Source: Macropodus opercularis (Eukaryota; Chordata; Actinopteri; Anabantiformes; Osphronemidae). From it: a DNA stretch of 64,000 bases. Position 1 is the stretch's first letter; the number at the start of each line of letters is the position of its first letter. Shown here piece by piece: positions 47,301-59,598 of this stretch. A program made the translations under genes and the position numbers. The stretch is from assembly GCA_030770545.1 (NCBI GenBank), contig CM061094.1:4573001-4637000 (forward strand), in the 5' to 3' direction. The notes below the pieces were generated by a model. The model was not told the origin of the DNA, did no database searches, and saw only the letters and a list, made by a program, of their open reading frames with translations.

Positions 47301-47929
47301 TTTGGATTGTTGCTTGCTCAAATAAATGAAAACACAGGTGTTGAGGTGTGTGTTTGTGTGTGGAGTGAAAATAGCTGAAGCATTTTCATCAAGCTGAGAA
47401 ACATAATGTAATAATGTAAGAGATAAACACCTGCCAAATTATACAGGCAGTGCACAACTGACTTTAATGGTAGCAAAGTATTGCCAATTTTTAAAATCTG
47501 ACTTTTTATAAATATGTCATGTCATGAAGTGCACATTATTCCACAATGCTTTTTAAAGGGTTTTTTTTACAATGTTTGTACAAATGTAAAAATTCCTGTA
47601 AATTCTTTGGCTTCAAATGGCTTCACACACATACATTTAAATTAGAAAAAGTAAGAGTATGATTATGATGTTTTGCGCAGTTACACAGTTACCTGATTAG
47701 TGCTTTACTTTAAAATAACTGACCTTTAAATAACAAGCTGCCTTACTTTGGTGTAATTAAGAACAAGGAAGTCATTCTTCACTGTTACTAAAACCTGCTA
47801 CTGCAACACCCTGCAGCAGAGCCACTGAGTGATGTATTCTTTATCTGTGCGCTGTATTCATCATGATCAGCTTTGTTACACCGTGAAGGAGGGATGAGAA
47901 AATGAAGTGGAAGAGAAGTGAAGGAACGA
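44386..47929. other. Unassigned DNA
   Basis: No gene firmly supported. It contains (CA)n-rich stretches near 46765-46835 and one weak exon-like block (46389-46432). Confidence 0.5.
46389..46432 (+). CDS. Weak candidate micro-exon
   Basis: A good acceptor ('gtaagctttgtttttcag') precedes 44 bp that read 'AINTTQTSNEEATS' in frame 1 with two CpG-containing Thr codons, followed by a weak donor 'CAGG|gtattt'. The block is too short to be sure of, and a second frame is also open. Listed because the acceptor is strong. Confidence 0.2.
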
Positions 47930-48200
47930 GAGAAACACAATTATAGCTGCATGGGACGGCCATTAGCATTCTGCCAGCATTGTTTAGCGGTGACAAGACG
48001 AGCTGTTGTGTGTGTAATTATGTTATTAGCTTTTTAATACACATCCGTGTGCAGTCGTTTAATTCTGGTAGCGTTTCCCGTCCCAGTGATGGGTCGCTGA
48101 TTGCTGCACTCAGCCATTTTATTAGTCCTAATTAAATTAACGTTATTTTGGTCCTGCCGTCAGCAACACACTCCGAGACAAGGCACCGCCATGACTAGCT
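47930..48200. promoter_or_regulatory. Candidate conserved non-coding element
   Basis: Non-repetitive, moderately GC-balanced DNA with many homeodomain-type cores (TAATTA at about 48016, TTTAATAC, TTTAATTC, CTAATTAAATTAACG) and scattered CpGs in an otherwise CpG-poor region. There is no open frame of note. The make-up resembles vertebrate developmental enhancers, but conservation cannot be judged from one sequence. Confidence 0.3.
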
Positions 48201-48620
48201 GTGTGTGTGTGTGTGGGGGTGGGTCATCTTCAGCCATCTTTAGCTCATCATCACATGCCTCATGTCTCCCTTTTTCGTTTTCTTACTTTCCCTGGGCAGT
48301 TCAGTCCAAACACACACGTGACAGCAGTCTATTACATACACACACATATCTCATATCTCAAAGCTCATGCCTCAAACTGTCTGGAACTTACTGTATATTC
48401 CACAATACATGAAGAGAAAATGTCACTCACAGATGCATGTGTGCGTCAATTTGTCTGGTCTGTTTCCCTGCTTGCAGACAAATCCTACATTCATCACGCA
48501 CACACAGACACACACCTATGACCCAGTGTATGCTGATGAAATGTAGATGGAAGGTAATTAAACAGGGATCAGGCTGCTCTTTATCAAGAGCTCTCCACTG
48601 CCGGGCTAAATTAACCTCTG

Positions 48621-48632
48621 CCCACACACACA

Positions 48633-48673
<41 letters not shown>
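48621..48673 (+). repeat. (CA)n microsatellite
   Basis: Over twenty CA units with one ATACC interruption. Confidence 0.95.
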
Positions 48674-48676
<3 letters not shown>

Positions 48677-49654
48677 CATCAAATCTACATCTTCATCTAA
48701 AGTTAGACTTCTGTAGAAGTAGTGCACAGGTACAAGGATGCAAATTAATGCTGGAATGCATTTGAAATTTAGTGCAAAGAAATTGACGATCAAATAAAAA
48801 TAATTAGTCAGTAGTTTTATTTGTTTTTCATCTGAGTGGAGAAAAGCAGTTCTTTAAACTGAGTTGTTAATGTTTTTATTATTCTATCCTTTTCTCTCTG
48901 GAAAATGTATAAAAACATACCAACTGATCTCTGACAATGTAAAAAAAAAAACAAGTCTGAAAAGCCATCAAATAAAAATCAATATGTATAGTAGTAATAA
49001 TAAAATGGTAAATAGGATTAAATACATCAGACTATAGTTTTTTTCTCAAGAACACTGCAGAGAAATAGCTAACTGTGTTTTTTGTTTTGTTTAGTGTTGC
49101 CTTGTTTTAAAACTGGTATTATACGTGTTATATGTTTTAAAAATATTACATTGACAAGATTATTGTTACTAATTGTACGCTACGTAAAAATTAGGATCAA
49201 GGTTAATAAATAAAAATAAAAAAACAATACCAAACTTTACGGTGGTGCTGAGAAAGCAAATCACACTTCAGGATTTGAAGCCTGATGTGAATCGCGGCCA
49301 GTGTAGAAATAGCCTAAAACCAATTATCACAGACAGATGAGAGACATGATATTGTTTATAATCACAGCCTCATGGTGCAGATTCACAGTCTGTTTTAGAA
49401 GACACCATCATGACTACAGTACGAACGTGCACTGTGGTGAAAATTATGCTTTATAGGTGTGTAATGCCCTACAGCCTGATGCTGTATTAAACTCCTCTTC
49501 CTAAAGCTGGGTTTGGATGTGTGTGTGTGAAAACTTCAGCCAATAAGCACATCTGTAGTGATTTTACATATTCACATCATAAATACATGACACCATGTTT
49601 TGCCACAGGTGCACAACTGACCTGAAAATTTTAGCATCAGTTTAAGTTCAAGTA
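48674..49654. other. Unassigned AT-rich DNA
   Basis: No gene or recognised transposon; several A-rich runs. Confidence 0.55.
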
Positions 49655-50490
49655 ATTCAATTCACTTGTATTTACTATTTATTTATGTATTTAACAAAAG
49701 TTATCTCAAGGCACTTTACAAGTAAGGTTTAAGACCTTACAAAACTAAACCTAGCAAATCCCACATAGAGCAAGCTTTTAATTGTAGCCAATCAATAAAT
49801 TGTATATTTTAATCGGCTCAATGTTGGCGGCCATCTGCCTTGACCGGTTGGGGTGGGGGGATAGAGAGGAGAGAAAAGAACACAACAACAAAACAAGCAG
49901 CAACAGAACACAGGCAGGATGGTTGGACCAACACTGGAGACACATGGCTCTGAGTCTGACGATACGTGTGGATGAGGACAGAGAGTGAGAGAGACAGAAA
50001 GGCAGAGCACAACTACGAGAGAAAAAGAGACTAAGTTAGTCACATGTGGACATGGTGGCATGTTAGTGGATAAGATAAATAGAAAAACAGAGGCGCTCAG
50101 TGTATTAAGGAGGTCCCCCATCAGTCTATAGCAGCATAACTAAGAGATGGTTCAGAGTGACCAGAACCATCTCCAACTATACGCTTCATCAAAAAGAAAG
50201 GTTTTAAGCCTTGTTTTGAAAGTAGAGAGGGTGTCTGCTTCTCATACCTGAACTGGAAGCTGGTTCCACAGGAGAGGAGCTTGGTAGTTCTACATTTAAA
50301 AACTCTAGGACCCAGTAGACCAGCGCTCTGAGAACAAAGCGTTCTGTTGGGTGCATAAGTAGCTATGAGGTCTTTAAGATAAGATGGAGCTTTATTGTGA
50401 AGAGCTTTGCAAATAAGGAGAAGAATTTTGAATTCTATCCTAAATTTTACAGGAAGCCAATGCAGAGAAGCTACTGTAGGAGAAATGTGA
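49655..50490 (-). mobile_element. Common teleost retroelement, 3' part, reverse orientation
   Basis: In plus coordinates it begins with the inverted tail ('caattcacttgta', 'gttatctcaaggcactttac', 'ggtttaagaccttac') and continues through 'aaaggttttaagcctt', 'gaaagtagagagggtgtctg', 'gagctggttccacaggagag'-like sequence and 'aggaagccaatgcagagaag'. This order is familiar from a very abundant fish interspersed repeat whose exact class I cannot state. No long coding frame is present. The tail at 28735-28872 and the segment at 52735-52920 belong to the same or a related family. Confidence 0.75.
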
Positions 50491-50826
50491 AATGTGGTTT
50501 GTTATTGTTGCTTCTGCAAACACAGGACACACTGTAGACATATGCAAGCTGATGTTCCGGCATTTTCTTCATCCTTCCATCTCCCTGGATAGATTTTAGA
50601 GGGAACAAAGGGTGTTCTGATAAGATTCTAACTCTCCAAACAACAAAAACATCCACTGTGTCTGTTTCCAATAAAAATAGCAGACACTGGTTTTGTCTGA
50701 AAAGAAACCTGGGAATCATTTATGAGAATCCTAATTATTCGTAACAATAAAGTAAATCACTGTATTATTCTCATGGCTATTGCTGGAAATAACATTTAAA
50801 GTACACACCTATACAACAGTTGTTAC

Positions 50827-50920
50827 CCTTTGTTTTCTCTGTAGCTGCAGTTAGTCTTGCCTTGTCCAGGTGCATGTCTGGATCACAGTAGTCTGCTTCT
50901 CTGCCCAGCTGTTCAGCCAC
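50827..50920 (-). CDS. Candidate internal exon (unidentified host gene, minus strand)
   Basis: On the minus strand a good acceptor ('tctcttgagtctcacctccacag', AG at 50922-50921) precedes 94 bp that are open in one frame and read 'VAEQLGREADYCDPDMHLDK' then 'ARLTAATEKTK', followed by a donor 'AAAGG|gtaaca'. The peptide is charged, non-repetitive and has coding-like codon use (CTG, GAC, AAG), unlike surrounding DNA. Length suits an internal exon of phase 0 to 1. I could not place the peptide in a family. It is on the opposite strand to the candidates at 18 and 59 kb, so it belongs to a different gene or is spurious. Confidence 0.45.
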
Positions 50921-50929
50921 CTGTGGAGG

Positions 50930-52734
50930 TGAGACTCAAGAGAAAAGCAGGGGCGATGCACAAACAAAAAGGGTTCAGAAAGAAGAGTAAGCATTCAGAG
51001 TTGAGGGAAAAATATATACAGAAAAAAATGTGAAAGTGAAAGGGCTTCTTTTGGTTTGAAGCTATACTGTTGAGAACAGGTGCAGCCTCGGGTCTGAGCT
51101 CTGTTGTTTGAAAGTCTTCGTGTTTCAGCTGCAGATGCTCACACTGCAGATTGCTTATAAATTCAAAACTGCCAACAGCAGCCATAGAAAATATAAACGG
51201 ATATATTAATGGTAAGCAAATCTAAGCACCTAAATATTTATTTTTATTTTAAATTTGTCCATGAGGCAAATAGTAACAGCTACATTAAGTGTGTTGACTT
51301 TCAGGTCGACCCTTTTGCTCTTTCTATTTAATATCCAAGTGTTTTCTTGGATTAAAGTTTCGTTTTGACTTCTTCACCTTGCTAGCATCAGAGGAGTCAA
51401 GAACACTCCACCGAAACAAGACAAGATGTTGGACCATGGCAGATAATGGCAAAGTCATCAAGAAAAAAAAAACCTTTAAGAAACTTCACAACATAAGACA
51501 AGTTCAAGTGATACTGCACCCAGTCTTTTCAGTATAAACCACTCATCTATAAGAGGAGCAATGCATTTGTGTAAACCTGTGCACACGGTTGCTCGAGATT
51601 TTGAGTTGCACTTGATAACTAATACAGAGATATTATGTTTGGCATTTGGTTTAAAATATAAAATACGGCTTTGTACTCGTCTGGTCTTAGGAGGGAGGAG
51701 GAGGAGGATTTTAATTTATCAACCTTTTTGAATAGTTTGGGTTAGTTGTATATAAACTTTATTTTTAAGATACAAACCAAGACGGTTGACTTGGACATTT
51801 AATGGATTCTGTATGACAGAGTATTAGTACATGACAAAATGTATACATCGGCAGTACACTGGAGAATCAGTGATCTTGATCAGCTGCCTTATTGTGTCTT
51901 GAAACACAACACATTCGCAGACGTTACCACTGCATCTGTCCACTACCGGCTATTTCAGCTTGCACAGATGTGACCACTTCTGCTAACATTGTGTAAAGTC
52001 TCCATCTGAATATTCAGCCTTACTTCCGATTACCACACTGTGTTTACGAACTAAAAGAATAAGAATTTTTATGTGATGACATTTAGTAGTTGCATATGCA
52101 CTAAAGAACATTTCAAGATTTTGACTAATCTCATCGTATATTAATTTTTGCCTTGAAATTCTGTCTATATTCCAGCTTTAATCTTGACATAAAAAATTTA
52201 AAAAACCTATCTTGCTCATGGCCCTAATACTTAGTTGCACTTCTGTTCCACATGATTTATAAGAACTCTTAGAATAATTTCATATTTCACTTAGACGAGC
52301 TTCAATTCTGTTGTCAGAAAAATGGAAAAAAAAATCTCATATGAGATAAATAATAAAAATTTCAGTTCTCAATTCTGCTGTCAGAAAAAGTGAAAAGTAA
52401 AAACCAACTGAAGGAGTCAGTATAGCCAGTAGAAATGTGTAAATAATACACGTATCAGTCTGTGACATCATCACAGTGATTCTGTACTGTGTTTGAAGTA
52501 AAGAAGAAATGGCTGCATGAAGACACCACCAAACATTACTAATCGCTTCATAATTGATATAGGAGGTGGTCGTGATGTGATATGTTACAACAAGACCTTA
52601 TCATGAACAACAGCCTGTGTTTTTCTCTTTGCTTTTGGGTTTTTCTAATTAAGTTAGAATACGTTTTTTATTTCCCATAAGCATGCTGACTGTGTTTTGT
52701 TTGTTGGTTTTTGATGTTGTTGCTGTTTTGTTAT
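50930..52734. other. Unassigned AT-rich DNA
   Basis: No gene. A short duplication of 'caattctgYtgtcagaaaaa' lies at about 52305 and 52370. Confidence 0.55.
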
Positions 52735-52920
52735 GAGCTCCTTTTTTCTCTCCTTTAACCCATCATCTCAAACAGACGGCCCTCCACCCTGAGTCTGGTT
52801 CTGCTTGAGGTTTCATCAGTTAAAGGGAGTTTTTCTCTTCACTGTTGCCCAGTGCTGTTTAGTAAAACTTTACTTTGTAGTGAATTAATGCTATTTAAAT
52901 GAACTGAATTCAAGTGAAAT
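52735..52920 (+). repeat. 3' segment of a common teleost retroelement
   Basis: 'agacggccctccaccctgag', 'ctggttctgcttgaggtttc' and 'aaagggagtttttctcttca' followed by 'cactgttgcccagtgct' and a tail 'ctatttaaatgaactgaatt' match the 3' end of the abundant fish repeat related to 49655-50490. An internal part is deleted before the tail. Confidence 0.8.
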
Positions 52921-55900
52921 ATATGAGTGACGTTTACTGTACTTCTAATTATTATTTTGTTTGAGAAAATAAGTAGCAGCTTCAAAATATAAACATTACA
53001 TAAATATTACAGAACCAATAGAAGGAGGAAATATTTCCACATTCAGATGCCTTATCTACAGCAGGGGTCATTATTATGCTATTTAGTTCGTATTTATCTC
53101 GGAATTAATATTTATAATGGCTTATTGAGTTATCTGTGACTTAAGATGTAACAAGTGCTTTTGCAAGCAGTAAGAAAAAAGACTCAACAATTTGTTGACT
53201 GTTTAAGTGTCTCAGAGAAACACATTTTATGTTGTCAGGTATTGTGTATGTAACACATTCCCACTGCAATACTCACCATGGAAAACACAGCACATAAGCA
53301 TTCCAGGAGGACGATGAAACTGCTTTCACACACCATGTTCACAGCAGGAGAGTCATGTCAGCCTCAGGCCAGTCTGGTTTTCAGCTTTGGTGGAGGAAGA
53401 GACTTTATCAGCATACAGAGAGCAAAGGGTTGAGGATTGAAGGCTGTGCAGTGAGGAAAAAGCGACAAAATAAGAAGGGCTGTCGCAGAAAAAAAATATA
53501 CAAACAGATTTAGCTTTGTGTTATTTTCTGTCTCTGTCGCTGTCTCTCTCTGCGTGTGCATGTGTGTGTGTGTTTCAGTATGACCGCTGAGAGAGTTCAT
53601 CCCACGCTGGGCACTTCTGCTGAATCAGTGCCTAGTCACCTCTCCTAGGAGGGTAAACAACACATTAACGCAAACATATACAGGACACACATACAGGCAG
53701 CAATGCACACAGACGAGACACAGATGACTATAACATCTAAAAAGTATATGATCGTAGACATCTATAATTAATTTACACAGGAATGCCCTGTGTGGCTATA
53801 TAGTAATGAGTACCAACATCATGTTGACACTGCAGTATTTACATGATGATGCATACCATGCCATTGTGCAGTAAGTGTACTGCAGGTGAGGTTTTTGTAC
53901 TCTTTTTCTGTAAGTTGTTAAAAGTAATTACTTAGTTATTACAGCTATTCAAAAATGGTCGTAGCCCCACATGTGGAAGAGGCTCACTCATCTTTATTTA
54001 TGATATGACTCATGGTGGTAGCAGCAAAATGAAACGCGCCTACTAATTTATAGAAAAATACACTAAGCCAAAGTAGGAGGGGTTTCATCGTGTTGAAACG
54101 GAGATTAAAGGGACAACCAGCTGAGAAAAGATGCAGAAAAGCATATTTTAAAAAAGAAAGCCACTCGTTGGTTATCACAGAATTTGTGCTGGAAGAAACA
54201 CTTTAACTGTGTTGTAGGTTGTTGACACATGGGTCTATTCCAGGCTTGAGGCTTATCATAAAATCAACTCACGTCTTCTTTGGCTCTGATGGTAAATGTT
54301 CAACATGTAAATGTCTGGTTGAAATAAATGAATATGTATGGAATGGTCACGAGGAATTGTTCTCCTGTAGAGGCAAGGTCCATGTAGTTCAGCTCCTGTG
54401 AACTGCAACACTGACCAGTTCAAAACTACCATGACCACCTAAACAGAACACCTAAAATTGAGGAAGCTCACAACTCGTAACTTAGAACTTGACTCTGCTG
54501 AATGAGAAGGAGCAATTATCCTCTTCACAAGGACTTTACCACAGTTCCACAAACTGTACTGTAACCTATCGTAACCACTGGTGTCTGCTTGGTGAGCTGT
54601 TTTCACTCCTCCGCACCCTGGAGTGACCAGGCGGTGCTGAGGGACGCTCATGCACACACAGCAGATGGACTTGTATTAGTCGAGCAGATACACACATGGT
54701 GAGTCTGTGCAGTCCAGTTAAGACTGAAATAAGCAAGAGATAATGGGAAGTATGAGCTCCAGCAACGACTGTCCCTCCACTGCAGGACAGCGGTGGATGG
54801 ATCCAGGGGTCCAGCGTACATCCAATATTTATTCAGCTGCATCGTAACAGTCACAAACCCTGTACATCCCTCCTGTTCTTGTTTACTGTAGAATATCAAA
54901 GGTAAATGTCAAGCACACCAGTTCTCACAGCCTAATCTTTCTCCCTTCTATCATACTTCACACATTTCTCTGCCTCTGTCTGTCCATTTTCCACCCTGTG
55001 GCTCCTCTTCCTCCTCTACTTTGCAGGTTGTCTTCCTTTTTTCCTTAAACTATATTTATCCTCTCTGATTATAGCTCTTTTCCTATCTGTTTTTATCTTT
55101 TTTCTTAGTGCAGGCCCAGTTTGTCCATCTGTTAATAATTACCACTCTCTTTTTTGCTCTCTTTCATTTTAGCTGTCATTTTCACTATGTCTTGCTCTTG
55201 TTGCACTCTCTCTCACTTTCTCTTCTCCGTGCTCCTCTCATAATGTTTCCCTTTCTTTTTCTTGACAACTTTTTTGACTCTCTTCATTTTTACGGGTCTG
55301 GCTATCCTCCTTTTCCCCCTGCATATACAATTATCTCTTGCTACCACTCTCTCATCCTCTGCTGGCAGGCTGATATGCTTTGAGCCACACAGAACCACTC
55401 TGCACATCTTTTTTTTTATTATTGGAAAAGTAGACATCTAGACTGAGACACTGGCTCTCAGCTTATATCACATCACATCAGTGCAATTTGATACTGACAG
55501 ACAGGTTATTGGGGGAAGGAGTTGCAGTGGACTGATATGAGCATCGTTTCATTTCTTATGTCAGGCAGAATATAGGCCTGATAATCATTTTTTTAGTTCT
55601 GTTTGCTTAAAGGTGTTCTGTTGTTACAGCCAGTGATAAAACACAAAAAAAGGAAAAGAACCCACCAAGTTTAATAATAAAAGCATGTATGAAATATGTA
55701 ACCATCAAACCTGGCATATCAACAGTTGCGGGTCTGCATCATTAGTAATCTTTGGTCTAAGATGTTTGATGTTACAATAGAATTAAACTGTGAATCGTGT
55801 TGTACTGTAAATGTTCCTTATGCTAAACTCCTGCTCACTTAAACAGTAAGCTCCTACATCAGAAGCTCCAGTTTTGTTCTGGGCCCAGATATCAGTGAAT

Positions 55901-58663
55901 ATTATTAAGGCCTTTAGTCACTGTTGCTGGTTTTGCTGGGGTTTCGCCACACAATCAATAAAAACCCATTGCCTATTTTCAGTTGATTTGCTTCATTTAG
56001 CTCAACTTTTTTTCTTGTCATTAGATGAGTCATGACCTGAGGGGTCATCTCAAGTCAACTCATATGCAGTTTCCAACTAATTGGGAACCGTTGACCTAGT
56101 GAGGCAGAGATGAAATGCCGTACTAGAGAAGTTAATGTGAGTTGACAGAAACCAGTGTTAATCATTCAGCTGATGATCACTGAGCCACAGGCATTTAGCC
56201 CAGACAGACAAACACATGTCTGCACTATGACACATCTGGGCATTCACATGGATCATACATACATACATAATAAAGCATAAGTGTTTGGCATATAAGTACA
56301 AAGTCTATTTGTACTGTGTGTAACACTAATTACGTTGTTAGACATTTATTCTAGGTCCCAATTTGATCACAATTTGCTACCTGAAACAGATTCGTTTGTG
56401 CTGCAGACTACTATGCTGCTCCACCTCATAATAAAAAGTTTACAGCAGGTAGCAAGCTATGTAAACATTGATTTCAATAATGTCTAAATATGCTCTGACA
56501 TTATCAAAGTGGTGAAGAAGTGGCTGATGATGTCAGCTGCTGTTGATCAGCCACTGTAACTGTGTTCAAATAATTGCTACATGTGTCTTCTTATAACAAT
56601 AATTTCATAGTCTTTATGAATACACTCCAAATGATCATATTATATCAGCTCAAGTATGTTTTTAATTGAATACTTTCATTGCATATAAAGAGTCTTGAAT
56701 GAATCTGACAGTTTACTCCAGTCATTAAAGTCATTATAAAAAAAACTAGCCTGGTACACTAGACTCAACTTTCCAGCACACACATATTCATATTTAAGAT
56801 TAAGTTTAAAAAGATAAGAAATATTTTATAGTTTGGGACAGTTTGGTATACATAATGTGGCCTTTTTAAATATACATGTGCATATTTTACTAAACTAACT
56901 AGCAGTAAGCTTTGAGAAAAGTTGTATAAGTTCAAATCCAAACTCCCAAGTGTAGGAGTATAAACTCAGCTTACTGTGGACTGAGAAACGCAGTTAGTGA
57001 GCCATGAAAGATTCCTCCCTTTGGAAACCATGGCTTTTCAGGGTCACTGAACAGCACAGCCTGCTATAGTACATATGAGTCACGTAGCAATGTGAAGGTA
57101 ATTCACCCTCTCACAAATTATTATCACAAGGTGGCGTTATATCCAGAGCTAAATGAATATTACACTGTCAAATACATAGAGGGACTCAGTGAATGTTCCA
57201 TTGCCTTCGGCTCATTTGCTCATTCGTCAAGAAAATGTTTAGTCGTTTTGAAAAATGTGTTCTGTACTGTATGCTTTATGTTTTATCAGTGAAAAAGGGA
57301 CAAGACAAAAGACACGATGAAAGCCACAGAAAGATGCAGAGTGTGTTTGCCTGTTAGAGGTAGAGGTTGGGGAGAGAGCACGATGCCACCGCTGACAAAC
57401 GAGGGTGAGGAGGAGCAAACTCCAGCAGATGGTCACTCAGCATCAAGTCTGTCTGTGCTCCTCCATCTTTGTCTTGTCAATGTCTGTGTGCTCTGCGGTG
57501 CCTGATTTGATGTCTCTGATTGGCTTGATGCACTACTCTCTACAACCAGAAGCAAACATATCATAGAAATACATCTATGTGTTACTTCAATCTCTTCAAG
57601 GATAGCATGGAGCTCGACAGATACAACGTACAAATGCAAATTAGTAATATACAGTCGCTCATCTTCTAATTCATGCATTCATTTGTAGAAAACTCTACCA
57701 TATAATGCTCTAAGAGACCGTAACACACACTAAATACCAAATTAAGAAGCTTACTCATCCTCTATGTATATGACCTATGATTCTCGAATGCACGCTTTCA
57801 CACTCAGGTGCAGCGTGTTCACCCACTCACTCATACTCACACAGACACTGCATAAAAGAAGACATATAATATCATGCTTCTTGCCAAGAATCAAACCAGA
57901 TCGACAGAGAGATTCAAATGACCATTCTTGTTGAAAATTGGTAATATTTTCACAATACGAACAGGTCTGGAGCTCAGTGAAAGGTAACATAGAATGAATC
58001 TACTGTTCTCACAGCCACAGACAAAACACAAGAGATCCTGGTTTCCATATGCAGTTTGTGTAGTGTGTTTCTGTTTTTTTCACATTCATTAATGTTTTAT
58101 CTTTCAAAGAATCCCTGTATAGAATCATAAACTTCAACAATTTGATATTTGTGTCATTCAAAATCTTTTCAAAAATCCATATCTTAAATTCTATTCTATA
58201 GATTTATGTGGCAACTGCATAAATGTTTTTGGGTTTTTTTGTGAATATACTGTCGCCTGACTTTGTGCGTTTTGCATTTCCTTCTTACAAAGAGCCTCTC
58301 TGATTTCAGTCAACCTGCAAAACCTACTGTTTTGCTTTGGGAGCCATCTTTGGTGTTAAGCTGTCTCTTATCACCGAGCTGGTAAACAGATGTCACGAGG
58401 CCTGTCTCGGCAGACACCAGAGTAAGATGTGCACAGTGATCACACTGACACACTGACCCACTAGCACATCCTGCCACCCTGCTTGTACAGTATATGCCAT
58501 GTTTATTCAGTGTGTAGGTGGGAGAATCATATGTGGAACATACGTCTTCCAGACCTTGATGCATTCTTGCCGGTAATTCAGCAGGTATATTAGAAGGTTT
58601 ATATTAAACAGTCAGAGGAGGAGGCCAGCATAAAAACATTGTAACAAATGTGGTTGGATATTG
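52921..58663. other. Unassigned AT-rich DNA
   Basis: Nearly 6 kb with no supported gene, RNA gene or recognised transposon. A C/T-rich tract at 54950-55270 opens compositional frames. Frames near 54219-54899 and 57239-57678 overlap on both strands and show no motifs. Confidence 0.5.
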
Positions 58664-58955
58664 GTTGTGTGGTGGTTAGTACTGTTGCCATAAAGCAAGG
58701 AGGTCCTGGGTTCGATTCTTTTCTGTGTGGAGTTTGCATGTTCTCGGGGATTTCTGGCTTCCTCCCACCATCCAAAGACATGCAGTTAGGCTGATTGGAA
58801 ACTCTAAGTTGCCCATAGGTGTGAGTGTATGCGTGACTGTGACGTATGCGTCTATATGTGTGGCCCTGTGACAGATTGGCGATCTGTCCAGGGTGTACCC
58901 TGCCTCTCGCCCATAGCTATGTAGGCCCGTGACCCTGGAGTAGAAGAATGAATGG
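58664..58955 (+). repeat. tRNA-like SINE-type teleost repeat, near full length
   Basis: Most complete copy in the window: head 'gtgtggtggttagtactgtt' (A-box-like), 'gtcctgggttcgattc' (B-box-like), 'tgtggagtttgcatgttctc', 'ggcttcctcccaccatccaa', 'ctctaagttgcccataggtg', 'gattggcgatctgtccaggg' and 'accctgcctctcgcccatag'. The pol III-type boxes suggest a tRNA-derived head. It ends near 'gaatgaatgg'. Confidence 0.85.
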
Positions 58956-59143
58956 TCGGATACTGGCTGACATTTAGTCATACTTTAGTCATTCAATTCA
59001 ACTGCTTACTGTCAGCATAAAACAATAACTGTGCTGTATATGTTTCTATCATCACTCATCAACTTTTATCTTCGTCTGTACTCTGTCTTCGAGTCTTCTT
59101 TCTTCTCTCAATTCTTTTCCTCTCTCCATGCCATGAATGTCAG

Positions 59144-59345
59144 CAAAGACTGGGTTCAGAACCAGCTAAGAAAGGATCAGGCGGAACAGAGGCTCAAATG
59201 CAGTGTATTTATTGCTATTGACAGGTTGGCAAAAAGAACAGAAAAGCTGGTGCTAGAGGACCCTGTGGCCGAGAGAGTTAGACTGCACAAGGAAAAGCAA
59301 CGAGAATTGTTCAGACTAAAATATCTCTTACACACGGTGAATTGA
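59144..59345 (+). CDS. Candidate terminal exon, charged helical C-terminus (unidentified)
   Basis: A long pyrimidine tract ('cttctctcaattcttttcctc' region) and 'gaatgtcag' precede a 202-bp block that is open to a TGA at 59343-59345. The 67-residue peptide begins 'KDWVQNQLRKDQAEQRLKCS' and continues through 'IAIDRLAKRTEKLV' to 'KEKQRELFRLKYLLHTVN'. It is rich in Lys/Arg/Glu/Leu with a heptad-like pattern, as in coiled-coil tails, and its codon use differs from the AT-rich surroundings. Phase is one base of a split codon. The region before the acceptor contains no compatible exon within the window that I can connect. An antisense L2 LINE starts 66 bp after the stop. The gene is not identified, but this is the best host-exon candidate here. 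Confidence 0.55.
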
Positions 59346-59411
59346 CGTGGATGCGAGACTGGGGAAGACAGCGAGGGCAAAAGGAGGTGGAGAATGCCGG
59401 TAGAAAGCTGG

Positions 59412-59430
59412 GATAGATAGATAGATAGAT
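59412..59430 (+). repeat. (ATAG)n, the tail repeat of the L2-like LINE
   Basis: Four to five ATAG units (TATC on the minus strand) at the 3' end of the LINE, as is usual for L2-type elements. Confidence 0.85.
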
Positions 59431-59598
59431 TGATTTATTGTCATTGTCACATGTACAACGAAATCTTAAAAAGTGCTCTCCATTCAGTGCATCATTCATA
59501 GGTAGTTAAAATATTGAGAAAAACTAAAACAATAATAAATAAGAGTAAAAACACCTAAAAACCCACACTTACATCAAACATTGCTTTTGGCATAATTT

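Noticed and set aside
58664..58760. A functional tRNA gene at the SINE heads
   Set aside because: A- and B-box-like motifs are present, but no cloverleaf can be formed and the sequence continues as the SINE family.
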